Shown here in pieces: positions 11,301 through 26,608 of a DNA stretch of 64,000 bases. Source of the stretch: Sipunculus nudus (lineage: Eukaryota; Annelida; Sipuncula; Golfingiida; Sipunculidae); assembly GCA_026874595.1 (NCBI GenBank), contig CM049315.1, positions 12,338,664-12,402,663 on the forward strand, given 5' to 3'. A program made the position numbers and the translations under genes. Every line of letters starts with the position of its first letter. The stretch's first letter is position 1. The notes beneath the pieces are model-generated. The model saw only the letters and a program-made list of their open reading frames with translations. It made no database searches and was not told the origin of the DNA.

Positions 11301-14300
11301 GTCTGCCTGGTGATTGCTGCAAGCTTTATAACGGTAGAAGACATGGTGAACTTTCGAATGATTGCATGCAGGTGTTACGTCTTCCATAAAAATGGTGATA
11401 TGCAAATGTAATGCTATTTAACTCGGGTTTTACTTTGTAGATAAAAAAAATTGAATCCATAAATATTTACGTCTAAACTCAAACCTAAGCCGTACATTAA
11501 TTTACCCGTATTGTAATGTCACGATCTCTCTCTTCCGCTGTTCTCGTTGGTGCATTACGACTTGTAAATCGGTTAAAATTATTCATAGGAAAGTTTTAGT
11601 ATTCTGTAATGCTCATTTGACCTAAACTTGACGATGATGTTCAGCAGTTAGTCAAATTATCCAATAAAATGTGCATAAATGACCGAAATTTCACGATGCG
11701 GCATGTTCCATTGTAAGCTGTAATTAAGTTACCGCGTCAAATTAAATGTACGCTTATTAGCAAAGCAAGGACTTAAGTGTATTGAATGTAACACCCGGTA
11801 CAGCTGAGTCGGGACCAGATCGTCTGCTGCGTGCGGAATTTTCCCGCCGTGAGGAAGTGATTTCCCTCGGGATTCCGCTGATGAGAAACAAATGGCGCCT
11901 CCTGGCGTTATATGAAAGGAATAAACACTGCCGGCGCGTTTACAGGATCACGCATTTAATGGATTACTATAAAATTGCCACTGTCTCTACATTTAATGAG
12001 ACAGCTGTCACCTACTAAATTCAGCAGCGCTTTTATTTTGCTTGAGAATTGTAACTGAATTGTAATTCCGACACATACGCACACACGAACACACACATTC
12101 TCAGCGGAAACAGGACATTCTAGGGGACAGAAAAGTCAACCTGAAACTGAAATCCATTCATCATAAAGAAATTATGAAAGACGACCGGTTGCACATTTAA
12201 TTTTACATAATTTTAAAATATAAATACCATCATGTATAGCAATAAGTGTAATATTAACAAATAATAAACGTATAATAATCTCGTTTCATGTCAAGATCTT
12301 ATCCAATTTTCCGATCGTCCTGGCCATCCTATCCAATCTAGAATTAACGAATTTTCATCTATGACGACGCTATCAATAGCCGTTTTCGATTGGTTGATTT
12401 CTTGAAGAAAGGCTAGCCCGTTAATCACATTTTATATTTGATTTAATGGGGGTTTGGGGCGGTGATGTAATGGTTAAGGCTCATGATGGAGAGGTCGTGA
12501 GTTCGCATCCCTGTCAGACCCCCACCGTGCCAATACCCTTGGGTCCCAACCGCAAGTGTGCCTCTGTCCACCCAGCAGCAGAAATGGGTACCAGTAAATA
12601 CTGGGAAGGTAACCTGCGATGGACCAACGTCCCATCCATGAGAAGATCAACGCTTAAGTCGCTTCACCCACAATACAGGGATAAGCTCCGGCCTGATGAG
12701 CCATGGGGCTCGGGTGTGAGAGCCCAACAGACGAACTTTTTTTTCGGGGAAGCAGCAATGTGAAGCACTATACTTCAGGAATTTTAGGATGTGATTAGTT
12801 GTGTTAAATAATGACGTCATCAAAATTAAGGCCTGCCAATAGGCCACTGTACAACAGAGTTGAATGCAATACACTAGCGTTCCATGCATTATCCAACTTA
12901 TTTATCATTCCTATCTTATTCTATGATGTGAAATTAACATATATCTTCGCAATATCATCATTTTTTACAAAAAACCTTATCTTCCAACACGGCGTTTGCA
13001 AAAGCATGTTTATAATCGTTACCTTATTTAACCGCCATAGGTAGTGCGAGAATGTGGCGCCAATCGCTTACCGCTGATTAATACTTTGATATTTGCTTTA
13101 GTTTTGCTATATAAATAAGCTTTCCAGTGGGTTTATAACATAAAGTAGGCGACATATGAATTTTATACCCCGATACTCTTTCGTTTACAGGGGCAGTAAC
13201 AGTATTGGGGAGAGCTTAAACTAACTTCACGAAACAATTACAGCTCGAATATTTAGACGAGGGTTTTTCCCCTGCGCATTAGATACAGCCTTGATTTCAT
13301 TTCAAGCACGCAGTTGTAAAGATACAAAATTCTAGGAAACGCAAGTGTTAATCCTATTTTAGCCTGTCGTACATAGTACCCGGGTGACCGCTTATATTTG
13401 TTTGACGACTATTTACCTATAAGAAACAAATCGTGGTTCTCTCGTTTCAGCTGATATATCAAGGTATGACGGTCAGAACACGAACAAACATAGACTGTTT
13501 TTAACTCTACCTTCTTCAGTTATTTTCATCAGCTCAGTGGCCGGCTAGACTCTGTGACAGCCAAACTCATCTTTAGTTCTCCAAATTTCCTTTGCAATTA
13601 TGAAGAAGGAATTTCCTTTGCAATTAAGAAGTACGACTTTCCTTTGCCATTATGAAGTATGACGTCAAACGTCATTTGCTAAAAAGCTGCTCGGAAGTGG
13701 CTATGGTTCCATAATGAAGTGAGTTTCATATTTACGGCATTCTTACCATTAGCGCCCTTTAAATTATAACAGTTTTAATGGGCAAAAAGTAACCGATATG
13801 ACCTAAATCACAGGACATTTTTTAATTAACACTAACGAGCTTACTTGAACACTGAAACATCCTATTTCGGGTAGATGTTTCAGGCATCTTGACGCGGGAG
13901 GCAAACGGTTTTAATGTTTAATGGACGATTACCTCAAATTAACTCAGTGTTGGATAAAAAGATAAAAATTACGATTAATTCTTCTCCTCTTACTGCTGCC
14001 TTCAATCTACAGGGTATGTGTCGCAAAGACCTCACGTGTTCCGGTATGAGGCCCGGTCAGTTATGTAAGGTCGGCTAGGTCAGAGTACCTGAGTAGTCAG
14101 AGTAATGATACCATATAACATTATAAATGAACCGGTATATAATTTTGATACTTATAATATTCCTGATGATTGATCTCCACACGGGTAGGCCCGTGCCACG
14201 TCCCGCCCGCTTGTTCTTTCTCTGCGGCAAACATGTGCTTTGACAAACACATATAACGTGCTCATCGAGACTACAATAAGACTTCACAAATACTTTTTAT

Positions 14301-17300
14301 CAGAAAGGTGCCATAGTGATAAGCGGATATATATATATCTACAAGAATTACAATTCATAATATTGTCCCTAAATGAAACAGTACTTTCTAAATACATTTG
14401 GGCAACTTAATATCTGTGGTAATGCGAAATATTGCGCAACATGGAAGCCCACCAAAGCATTAGTTTAAATTTTAACAAACGTGATCAGCTTGTTTTTAGA
14501 TAATGTGTCGCAATGCCCCAAAGCCATCCAACTTTGCAAAAAGAAATAACTAGAACCGTTGGGTCCCCCATCATGTGCAACATTTGAGATTTTAACGCCG
14601 CAGATAAACACCGGCATGAAACTTTGGAGTATCAAATTAATGGTCCAAACTGTTTGAATCTCCCTGGACATGCTGTATACATATATCAAGCAATTTCTTG
14701 CACCAACTATAATTTACATGCATTGTGGATTTTCCATCGCCCACGGGGAGAAAAAGTTTGCCCACTTCTTATAACAAATTTACGGCTTGTCATATAATGA
14801 GATAGTAGTAAGGCTATGTAATAAAAATTCTATACACTTATGACCATACTCCTGACCTTTGCTCTGAATGGATAGAAACTGAGTTCTTCCACATATTTTG
14901 TGGGTATATATGTATGTGAAAAATGCTAAATAAAAAAGTATATGTCCGCAAGACATGTTTCACTTAGTTCCATTTCACTCTTCTATTAGTTTTCTTGGTC
15001 AGACAAGAGTATATGGGGGTGACCTCAATAACTTGACCAAATTCCAGTGGTCAGAAAACGGAAACAGACCATGCAGGTTGCTAACATGTATTCTATGTTT
15101 GTGTATAGAAGATACACTGGACAGCACCCGAGGGGCATAAGCCCTTTGAACAACAGGTATTTATACGTATTAGGGGATTCATATGCATGCGTGAACAGAT
15201 ATATCATGCTATAAGAATTGACAAGGCACTCAGACTTTTGAATGATGAACCTACTGTACGTCTCTGAGCTGTGTTTCTCAGTCTCAATAGAATAAAGGGT
15301 TAAACCTACAAACAATGTAGGGGAAGTCCGCTGAGGACGGAATGGGTTACCATCTGAGAAAGTATACACTGGTGTGTACACAGGTATTTATCTATATAAA
15401 CCTTCTAATTTTTTACGATTTTGCAAATAGACATTAGAACGAACTTCAACCTATACTATTTATTATGACATGTCTTTGAACCAAGAACTACCGATATATG
15501 TGTAAACGAGCCTTAATATTTCCAATGAAGAAAGGAGCCCTTGTAATATCTGTATAAAAGGACATTCTGGTTGATATCACACATGTAAGTGATATCACAT
15601 ACATAAATATTATGTTTCCCTCATTGCCCATCTTGGTCCAAATTGACCGTCCTTAGTTCCTCTGTCTGTGGATAATTTATTTATCGTTAAGGACACATTT
15701 GTTTCGGGGCGATAACACGCCTGGTGTGTAGGTCTCTACTGTGTGGTTGAAGAAGGTCGATGTATTGGCTACAGGATTTGGACATTGGCTGAAGCCGCAG
15801 ACTGAGGAGTTTATCCAGATCAGTTGATGGAATATTCTCAATCTGCAGTAGTCCCTTTAGATGGAGTCAATAAATTGTCTGTAGAATAAGAAACTCGTAC
15901 ACATTTGGTTTATTTATATCATTAGGGATGCGTGATCTCACATACATTTATGACAACCAGACATTTTATCTCTGCAATATCAGCTTTGAAGTTGTTCAGT
16001 GTTGAGTATAAGGGATTGTGTAAAGTACCTAGTTACATATACTGGTACTGTTTCTTGTTTGAGACCCTAAAACGTTTGCATTATACGAGTTGTGTATATT
16101 TGAAAAATCATTTAAATCGCTCTTTCCAGGATTCTGGATGATTTTTAAATACCGTCATAAACTGATATTATCCTAATCAAATCGAAACACTTCAAGTCCA
16201 CCGGGTGAGTGTCTTTTGCGTTAAAACAGTTAGTTACAAACACAACCATGCAGCTCAAATCAAACGCTGAGCACATGAACAGTTTAAGTAACTTTGGCGA
16301 CCCTTTAAAGTGGTTGTCGAACTGCCGGAGTTTCCAGTCGGTCGCATTTTCGGTACCGATCTCTTGACTCTGGCGCAATATGACCGAACATCATCTAGCA
16401 AGACTTCCAGCTTGATGCCTTGAACGCGTTTGGTATGTTAAAAATAATTCGGCTATTCCAGGGAAAGGAGGGGTCCAACCCAAGAGGACTAATGACAAAC
16501 CCCCCCCAAAAAAAGTCCCAGTGCGGAAGGGGGGGGGGGGGGTCCAGGCCGCAAAAATCGGTCTGAAATCCCTTAAAAATAGGATGCAGAGGCTGAAAAA
16601 AGGGGGGGGGGGTCCTGGAACCAATGGACCCCCCCCCCCCCCCCGGGGATCCGCTTCTGCTATTCAGGACTGATTGAAAGAACAGGCGAAGACGCCCAGA
16701 GGATATCAACCCAATAATTCTGTCATGCGCCTACACCGAACTCCTAATACAAATTACACTTAAGTAATTATATAGAATTTGCTCTCACGAGGTTCCACTC
16801 CAGTTCGGCTGATACAGTAGACAAGAAGAAAGTGCGAGAACATATGATTTACTGGATAATTCTTACTTAACGACTTATTGTACATGCCAAAACACGACGC
16901 GTAAGAGAACTTTACTCTGAAATACACAACACAGTCATAGCAACACCAGAGTTGTTTACTGAAAGCACGCATTGAATCATTTAAAGCCGATTCATTACAC
17001 GCTGGCCGTGCACTTTTAACGTCCTGTCCCTTACTATTACGTGTGCAACCATCTCACTATCTTAAAAAAAAATTGATCGTGCTCCCACTTTATCAGTCTC
17101 TCTTTGGTATCTTAGTTTTTTTAAGATAACTAGTCAACTAAGATAACTAGATAACTATTTCCACGCTAGTTCACGAACGATTTTGTTGAACAATTGATGG
17201 AAATAACATTTCGATTTATCATTGTGCATTGGCTTTCATTTTAGTATATCCGTATGCTAAGGTTTTATTTTTAAATTTAGCAATGTGACTACGTTAACAT

Positions 17301-20300
17301 TTTCGGTTTATATTAGTGCGTATGCTTACACTTTCAGTTTATCTATGTGCTCAGGTTTTCGTATCAGTATATCTATGTGCGAAGGTTTTCTGTTGATGAA
17401 ACGCGAGTCATTGTTTTCATTTAAAATTGGGTAAATATATCACCAAACAAACCTGGGAAATGAATGAAAAAAATCAAACTCTCTTTTCTAAGGGTAGCCA
17501 GAATAAGTTTTCTAATGTTCTAAAATTAATTTTCATATATTACACCTAATTGTAAAAAAAAAAAATAATGTTAAATAACAAATAACATTTTTTTCATATT
17601 CATACCCATAGGTAAATGGCATGCAGTTGTTTCAATTGGTATTCATTGCAAAAATATTTGTTAGACTCAACATTTAAATCATAATATATTGTTTTTCCAC
17701 AGAAAACTAAATATTTTGTCGCGTGGGCAACATCGAGAATAGGTTTTGGCTTCAGTATAACAGTCTGTGCACAATCAATAATTCGCCTCCTTCAGTAACT
17801 AGCCATCGATTACCGAAGACTCCAGGATCATCACAAGTTATATTTGACTGAATGTAAACCTCTTTCGGAAGAGATAATCTCTTATACGTTTGCCGTTCAT
17901 ACTCTCCGTATTGAAAGTGGATATTGCCATATTGACAGCTGAAGCTGGTTTAAGTATCACAATAAAGTTATCTCATACTACTCCTCATCCATTTTACACA
18001 CATGCTGGTCTCTTGATCTAACACTAAAATATCAATATTGAATGAGTAGTTGTATCTATTATGTTACAGATGCCCTTTTTATTGTGTGCAGCGGTCTTGC
18101 ATGTGTTTCTTTTATTGTGCGCAGGGGTGCTCCATACGTTATTGATATTTGGTTCGTGTGCCACGGGTAGCTCGTGTTGTAGCGGCCTCGCCTGGCCGGA
18201 TGTTGCAGGCTCTGTTTAATCCGCATTGCCTGAACCCTGGCGTGTAGATACACAACGTTCTTTGTTCTAGTATGTTCTTTGAGCGAGTTTGTTATGTTAA
18301 GTTCTTTGGATTGTTCGAGAAATGGAAGGTTCTCGGCTTAGGTGAAATGTTATATAAAGAGGCTTTGTTTTAAAGCCGGGAGAGGGGTGAGAGAATATTC
18401 CAGCGGACACAGAAGCGTGTAAGTCAGTTTGTGGGATCCGATTATCCAGTAATTTCAGGAATACTTCTATTACTAACTCTATACAATTTAGTGCTGCCTG
18501 TCTCAATTTTACTTTCGGGATTGTAACAAGAAGCTTTACATTGGACTGTTATTCTCTGAGAAGATTTGGGTGAACTGTTCGTCCGGCTTATACATTTAAA
18601 CGGACTTGTCGCTGTGACAGTGGTGGTATCCAGTTACTGTGCACTTTGTTTATTAGGCTGTGTGATTATATTGATTTGCTGTTGTACTGTTGTTGTACTG
18701 TGTAATTGTATTGATTTAGTGTATTGTAATGTTTTAACGGGTTCTTTTAAGAATAAATTATAGTTATTTGTTAACAAAAAAAAAAAAATGACTTCTTTAT
18801 TCATTCTCTAGACATTTCACGTTGCCTAGTGTTACAGGATCTGATTTTTTCCATTACGAAAGTTATGTTCATCACACATACGTATCTGTTGATATTAGGT
18901 TCCGTGACAATTAATAGTGCTATATTATCGAGTGTAAACGATACGTAGTAATAGTTGAAGTAATAATGAATCATCTCTTTTATTATTTTCAACGTTTATG
19001 ACGAACATAAACTATTTAACCAATATCTGCAGTTATATATTTGGTTTGATGCATATAGTTACTTTGATAAAATCCAAACAAATGGCAAAAGCAAAGTGGT
19101 GCATAATTATATTTATCATACATAATCTGATAGTTAACATGGGAACATAAGAAACTAGAACGGTAGTTTGAACCTTCCTGGATACCTCTGCCAGCATCCC
19201 TAGCAAACTTCCTTATCTTTCAGAAAGTGTCACGTTTCGCTAACACAGTTCACAAGTGAGCTGTAGAACAAAGACGATCCTCCACATGAACCAAAACATT
19301 TCACGATGGTTTAGATTTCTTTAAATTAAAAAATATAAATATATAATGGTGAATTAGATTGCATCCAAAATTTAATGGATTATTCCATGGGTGTTAATCA
19401 AACTCTCCCCATAATTTTTCAAAATGTAGTGTTGCTAACCAACCAACGGCAAAATATAATACCTTGCCTTCTTGTTCGCTAGAAGGTATAACACTCGTTG
19501 ACCATGTAGTCACCATACGTCATGCAGATGTTACAGACCTGTCAGCAGTGTAAAACCGAATGTTAGACCGGAGGGTTAGCCACAAACAGACCTGAACGGC
19601 ACAAGGTGCGCTTATACCGCAGTGTTATTTAGATCAGACAGGCCCCGGCGGACAGACCCTCAGGGCACTAACAACAATCTTCACAGCTTACAAAGTCCGC
19701 CATGTTTTGTCAATTCGTATCACACTGTATGAATTCCAGTACTTAGATTTGGTGTGGCTTCAGGCTAATTTCAACGCAAACAAACACTATAATTAGCCGG
19801 TGATGATATTGGGAGCACGTGTATTTCACGGCAACCTAGCCAAAGCGAGCTGCACACTCTGTCAAACTGGCCCAGCGTATACCTGGGTGCGGGATATTGT
19901 TGAGATGCGATGACATACACTGAAGTTCGTTTGGACATTGTTATATAAATTTGCTTTTGTTTGTTTTAATAAGTTCTCTTACGGTGTTGTTCACTCCGCG
20001 CGGCTAAAATTTTGTGCATGCACGTATATGCGAATGAATAGCCCGTAAGCAGCCCAGTGACAGCAATGCGGACGTTTTATTCGTCCGAAATAAGGTAGCG
20101 GTCAATCACCTGAACCGTCTCATTTGTCCTTCCCAAGCGTGACTAATTCTCAGCGAACTTCTTGTCTATTGGTTACGAATAAATAGCACGTTAACAGCGT
20201 ACGTACGAATTATGACTTGCATTTCTACTGTGACCTATTAACGTATTATACTGATATTATTGAGAATGATCTGTCAGACTAACATTGTCTTTGCTAATAC

Positions 20301-23300
20301 CGTCTCTCAACGATTGTATTCTTGCCTTTAAAATACAGTACCGCTAGCATTCACATGGTGTTTTTCGTAGATGTTCAAACCTACTCGCCCAAGGGTGTAT
20401 AGAGACCAAGAAAGTGTTCAGAAGCCGTGCACAGCCTCCGCCAGGAACCTAATCAAAGTACACAGCACCACAGAAAAAGGTCATCGTGGTTCAAAAATTC
20501 AATTCACTGGTTAGTTCTACAACAAGTGACCCATTGGTCATGACGCTCAGCTGACTGGGATGATTTGCAAAAGGAAATTTTATCATCTGAATGGTAGTAT
20601 ATGACCATTGAACTGAAGCATCAAATATATCTCAAGAATAGAGAAAAAATGCGTAAACTTAAAAAAAAAAATACAGGTGGCTCCACCAGTCTGCAGAAAC
20701 TAATAAAAACACTTAAAGGTCAATATCCATGCAAAGAAGCATGGTGGTCTCTGGATTAGTTGTTCAGATACTTCAGCTTTTGTATCAGATTTTCTATTAT
20801 TCTGAGAGATACTTTGGAGTCCTATAGCTTGAAGGATATGGGTAACAGAGACCTAATTTCAGGTTTCCACAAACAATTTTCATGGGCCTCCTTGCATGAC
20901 AAGAATGAAGATTCTAGGTCCAGTTGTTACAATTTGTGCCCTGTTAACAGAATTCCACATTTTTAAAGGTCTCAAAAATAGAGAAAATAATTCGTAAAAA
21001 TTTGAAAAAATAGAGGTGGCGCACCCAGTCTGCTGAAACTGATGGAACACGTCATGATCAATATGTATGCCAAAACTCATGAGCATCAGTGTTGTAGTTA
21101 TTGAGATACTGGAGTTTTTGTATCCAATTTTTCATTATTCTGGGGGGTACTTTGGAGCCATACAGCTTAATGGATATGGGTAACAGCGACCTTATTTCAG
21201 GTTTCCATGGAGATTTTTCATGGGTCTCCCTGTGTGTAAAGAATGAAGATTCTTGGGCCAGTTTTTATGATTTGTGCCCTATTAACAGATGTTCATATCT
21301 TTAAAGGTCTCAAAATTAGAAAAAAAATTCGAAAAAAGCCCGAACAAATACATGTGGTGCCACCAGGCTGCAGAAACTGATGACACACTCCATGATCAAT
21401 ATCGATACAAACAATTATGGTGATCTCTGCATTAGTTGTTCAGATACTTCAGCTTTTGTATCAAATTTTCCATTAATATGAGCTGTACTTTGGAGTGCCA
21501 CAGCTCAAAGGATATGGGCAACAGAGACCTAATTTCATGTTTCCATGGAGACTTTACATGGGTCTCCCTGTGTGAAAAGAATGAAAATTCTAGGTCCAGT
21601 CGTTACAATTTGAACCCTGTTGACAGATAACAACATCCTTAAAGGTCTCAAAAATAGAGAGAAAAAATTGTAAAAATTTGAAAAATACAGGTGGCGCCAC
21701 CAGTCTGCAGAAACTGATGAAACATCTCATGATTAATATGTATGCCATAAATCATTACCATCAGAGATGTAGTTAATGAGATATTGAAGTTTTTGTAGGA
21801 AATTTTTCACTATTCTGGGGGGGGGGGGGGGGGGTACTTTGGGGCCCCATAGCTCGAAGGATATGGGTAACAGAGACCTAATTTCTGGTTTCCATGGAGT
21901 CTTTTCATAGGTCTCTCAGAATGTCAGGAATGAAGATTCTAGGTCCAGTCTTTACGATTTGTTCCCTGTTAACGGACAGACGCCCGGACGGCCGGACAAA
22001 AAGGTGATCCCTATAGCTCAGATGACTTACAGTCAGCTGAGCTAAAAATGCCTCTGGATGCAGCCAGGCGCAAAAGACATAGACGTATATAACAAAATGG
22101 AAAGGAAGCCTTTGAATGGTGATCTTGTACTCCAAAATTAAACGGATTGTTCAATCATTGCTATCCTAACCCACCACAAAATTTAAAAAGACCTTTCAGA
22201 ACATTTTGCGTATAACTGCACACATGCAAACCAAATAACCAAGGGTGAAAATAATACCTCTCGTCATGTGCAGGAGGTTTAATCATTACAACAAGTGTCG
22301 ATGAGGGTATGCTCTGTACCTACATACAGACGTTACGTGAACGATTTTAAATCGCAGACAATACGGAGAGTATACGCACATCTCGTAAATGATAAGTTAC
22401 CAGGGAATCTATGTCCGAAATTATGTATGTTTTCGGACTTCTGCAATTCGTTCACGTTCGTTTCTTCAGGTATTTACAGTATGAAGGGGGGGGGGGGGGG
22501 CACACGGCTTTCTGAATTGTGATGATATGTATACATAACTAGACCCATACGTCATGATGAAAAAGTGTACTCTCCTATCCAGCGTTTAACGAGCAGAGGA
22601 TCACGAAGAGTCTTAGGATATCACTATATGTCATTAGATAAGACTATATATTTCAGTTGCATTGCGATTGAGCCGCTTGGCATATTCTTAAATCTTTGTT
22701 GTAATATTTCTGTGCAAGACATTAAGAATCAAGAAATTAAAAAAATCAATTTTACTTAAGTAATTTATGCACTTTTATCTTTGATTTTGAATTTTTCTTT
22801 TCAGCTCCATCAAAATTCATATCTTGCCAGTGGTACTGATATTCGTTACTGTCTTTTTGATCGATCGATATATACCGATATATCAGCATATGGCCAGGTG
22901 CCAAACCTGCTGATTGAGACTGCATACTGTCAGTGTATTTCTATTTCTATTTCTGTGAGTTTTGTCACAGTATACATTATCCCCCGTAATTCTGCGAACA
23001 ACACTCATGGACATGTCTAGAATATTGTTGATAAATATTTACCAGTTGACGTTGCCGACTTGCCGTGCACATAATTGCATAAAAAAAGGTTGTATTCCCG
23101 TTTTCACGTTAGCCATGTCGGATAGTAATTGTTAAATAAACAGATGTATGCGTAGTTAGCCAAGGCTTTCCTTGGTGAGCTGCTATAACGGACAGTCTTT
23201 ATGTTGATAACAAACTATGATCAAATTATTTTCAGCTTGACTCGGACAGCCCATGAGGGCTAACGTTCCAGGATGGTTCCTCATTAATACATCTCTTTGG

Positions 23301-26300
23301 TGTGTTAAATGTCATGAATATATAAAAATAAAGATTGTCTTGATGTCAAAGAATAAATGGTTATGACAGAAGAGATTAATTAAAATTGTTCAGGACTTCA
23401 GGTATTGTATGACTTCCCATTTAGAAATTTTCCTATCTGTTTTAAACGGTTGCCCTCATCATTCGTCAAATACATTCTGAAACCCAAGCAAAATTCGTCT
23501 CATGCAATGGTAATCAGGTCAGCACCGATTCCACTGACTATGACCTCCAGTGTTAACATCTGGGAACCGTCTGTTGTAGCAAGTGGGGCTACAATATACC
23601 AGCAAGCAGCTAATTGGTCTGTCTCTGTCTGAACCTCCAGGCGCGGTCAGCGATTAGAGGTTCACTTGCTTGTTTGTTGATCTCAGCAACAGATGAAGGA
23701 GTTCGAATTTTGCATACAATTTAAGTTTCATTTGATTTAATCAGTAAGTTAACGACAGCCTGAAACATCGCTGTTTCATGGTATCCGGTAATTATAATCA
23801 AGAAGGGGCTGATTCTGTAGAACGGGACGTGACATACAGCGTTACCACCCGTTATAGCGGGTCGGTCGTCAAATTGGGGCGGTCTTCAGAGTGGGCTGGT
23901 CGTCAGAGCCGGTCGGTCGTCAGAGCGGGATGGTCGTCAAGGCGGGGTGGTCGTCATAGTGGGCTGGTCGTCAGAGCGGGGTGATCGTCAAAGCGGGGTG
24001 GTCGTCAAGGCGGGGTGGTCGTCAGAGCGGGCTGATAGTCAGAGCGGGCTGGTCGTCAGGGTGGGGTGGTCGCCAGGCGGGGTGGTCGTCATAGTGGGTC
24101 GGTCGTCGGAGCTGGCTGGTCGTCATAGCGGGTCGGTCGTCAGAGCGGGGTGGTCGTCAAAGCGAGGTGGTCGTCAGTACGGTGTGATCGTCGTAGACGG
24201 GCGGCCGTAAGCAAGGTGGCCGTCAGTGCGATGTGATCGTCGCAGTTGGACGATCGTCAGAGCGGTGTGGTCTTCAGTGCGGTGAGATCGTTATAGCGGT
24301 GTGGTCGTCAAAGCGTGGTGGTCGTCAGAGCGGTGTGATCGTTATAGCGGGGTGGTCGTCAGAGCGGGGTGGTCGTCAGGCGCCAGTTTCCTATTGTTAA
24401 AAATATCCCATGATCAGAACTGGTTCTTACTGAATGCCTTTAATCTTCCACAAGTCCGGACAAAGACAGATAGTGTCTATCCTAGCCCCATTAATGTCAT
24501 TCTGTCAGTATTTGCGGGTTGAAGGCGATCAGCGCATGAAAGGTGTCACGGCAGACAATGGCCTTTTGTTCACTTAAGCTGAGGACTGCATCTTATGAGA
24601 CGGCTTGCCACACGATACTGGACCTTAATAGAGGCGATCTCCGTCTTTGTGGGGGAATAACACTTTGGTATGGGCGATTGAGGCTCAACCAAGGTCTAAC
24701 ACATTAAAATAAACATTCACAAAGAGCATTAAGCCAAAATCGTGAAAGGGTTATCGATATATGGTCATAAGCAAAATATTAGCAACTATGGCACCATTTA
24801 TTTATATTACTGTGTTTGCCAGGAGTCATATTTTCTTCTAAAGATTAAAGCCTCGTTATCAAGTTCGTACTACTGCTGAATCATATTCAATTTCTGATAA
24901 AAATTATAGCAGTTCTACCATCAAACACACATTCGAATTTAATGTTCATCCAATTTTTGCGTCTCATAATTTATACAGGTACTCTATACTAATCATTCAC
25001 AGGACCTAGACTATGTCCTCAATATGTAAGAACGTCGAATCCGATTTGTTATATTTGTTTTGTTTTTTTGTCCTATTTATTGCACAGATTGTTATCAACT
25101 TCGGTATTGTTTGCTGTGGTGGTAACAAGACAAAACGGAATACGAATAAAATGGTCAATGAAAGTTAATTAAAAGGATGGGAGTTTGTAGGAAACTTTAT
25201 GACATCACAACATTTTTTCAAACAAAACTGAAGGCAAAAGTTAGCTGCATTATGCAGCATTACACATCCTCCGGCGTTGCTTGGATGAACTACGGATCGA
25301 GGGAAGTGGACGTCTTCGTACATCACACACAAGTCAAAAGAACACAACCATATAAAAATTCCTTTTTACCACGTGCTATATCTTTATACAATATTTTTTT
25401 TACTCGCTAGGTTTCTTTTCCTTTTGTTTTGCTTAAGTAAGATCTTTATATGCAGCAGGCCGTTTGTTTCTTATGTATTTATGTGTATTGTTAATGTGTT
25501 TGTCCGTGCATTTTAGGAATTTTATTTGTTTACGCATATCATATATGTAATGCATGTATGTTGTATCCAGTCATGTTTTGTACTGTTTTATAGTGTTTTA
25601 CGATAACTTTTGGTATATTTTAGTTAGGTTTATCATAGTAATAAATATTTTCTTGTTTAATATTTGTGCGGATACAACAGAATTTTCCAGCATTTGATTA
25701 ATAAATTTTCTTACCTTGTCTTATCTTATCTTGTCTTGTCTTGTCTTGTTTTGTCTTGTCTTGTCTTATCTTGTCTTGTCTTGTCAGGTCCTTGAGGTAC
25801 CCGAGACAGGGTAGCTGGCGACTGAGGTATTTAACCCCATTAGATTTTATGGTAAAAAACAAGAAGCATAAAAACTGCACAGTAAGCGTAGCCATATTGT
25901 AGAAGGCAGCCATGGTTGGTCATGTTGTATAATTATTATGATTATTGGACAAAATGCCAAGTATTTGTAAGAATGTAACACTTTGTTATATTATAACCAT
26001 AACGCAAATTCTGTACACGTGATTTTGGTTATCATTGAATGACACAGGGTTAGTCAATTAGTAATTTGTAAGTAATTTTGAGAGATTGTTAATCCTTTGA
26101 CCGTCTTAAATTTATTGCCGCTCCTGATATAACTTGTATCATTCAGAACTTAGCTCATGGCACTAAGATGTTAATTCCCTGCATAATTATTAAAAAGACT
26201 AGGGTTTATCAGCTAAATTTTAATCATCTGAGATTTGCTTATAGTTCATAGTATATTTCTATTCACATCATGAACGCGTATACAAGTGTTGTCATTACTG

Positions 26301-26534
26301 GAGCAACGATACAATCATCGAGAGGACAGTTGGAGAATGACAGAATGAAATTATATACAAACGAGTTTTTAACTGTTTTATATTATGTGAGATTTACTTT
26401 CCGTTTCTATTCGAACATTGATTATATTTAATCATCAGGGTTTGGAAGCATAGATATCATGATGAGAAGTAAGTAACAATCCTCCAATATTTCTAGCTAG
26501 ATTTAATTCTCATTTTCCTCGGATCGAGATTAAG

Positions 26535-26608
<74 letters not shown>

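Noticed and set aside
11782-12018. 78-codon frame with moderately high GC as a possible exon
   Set aside because: No similarity recognised and no flanking splice signals that fit the receptor model.
12446-12763. Protein of 105 aa, or a functional tRNA gene, at the SINE
   Set aside because: A and B boxes are followed by a SINE body and T-rich tail; no cloverleaf 3' half, and the frame matches no protein.
16391-16709. Proline-rich minus-strand proteins
   Set aside because: The proline runs are translated G-runs of a MITE-like element.
23778-24522. Arginine/serine/tryptophan-rich repeat protein frames
   Set aside because: Produced by a 17-bp minisatellite whose period shifts frame; no conserved start or stop structure.
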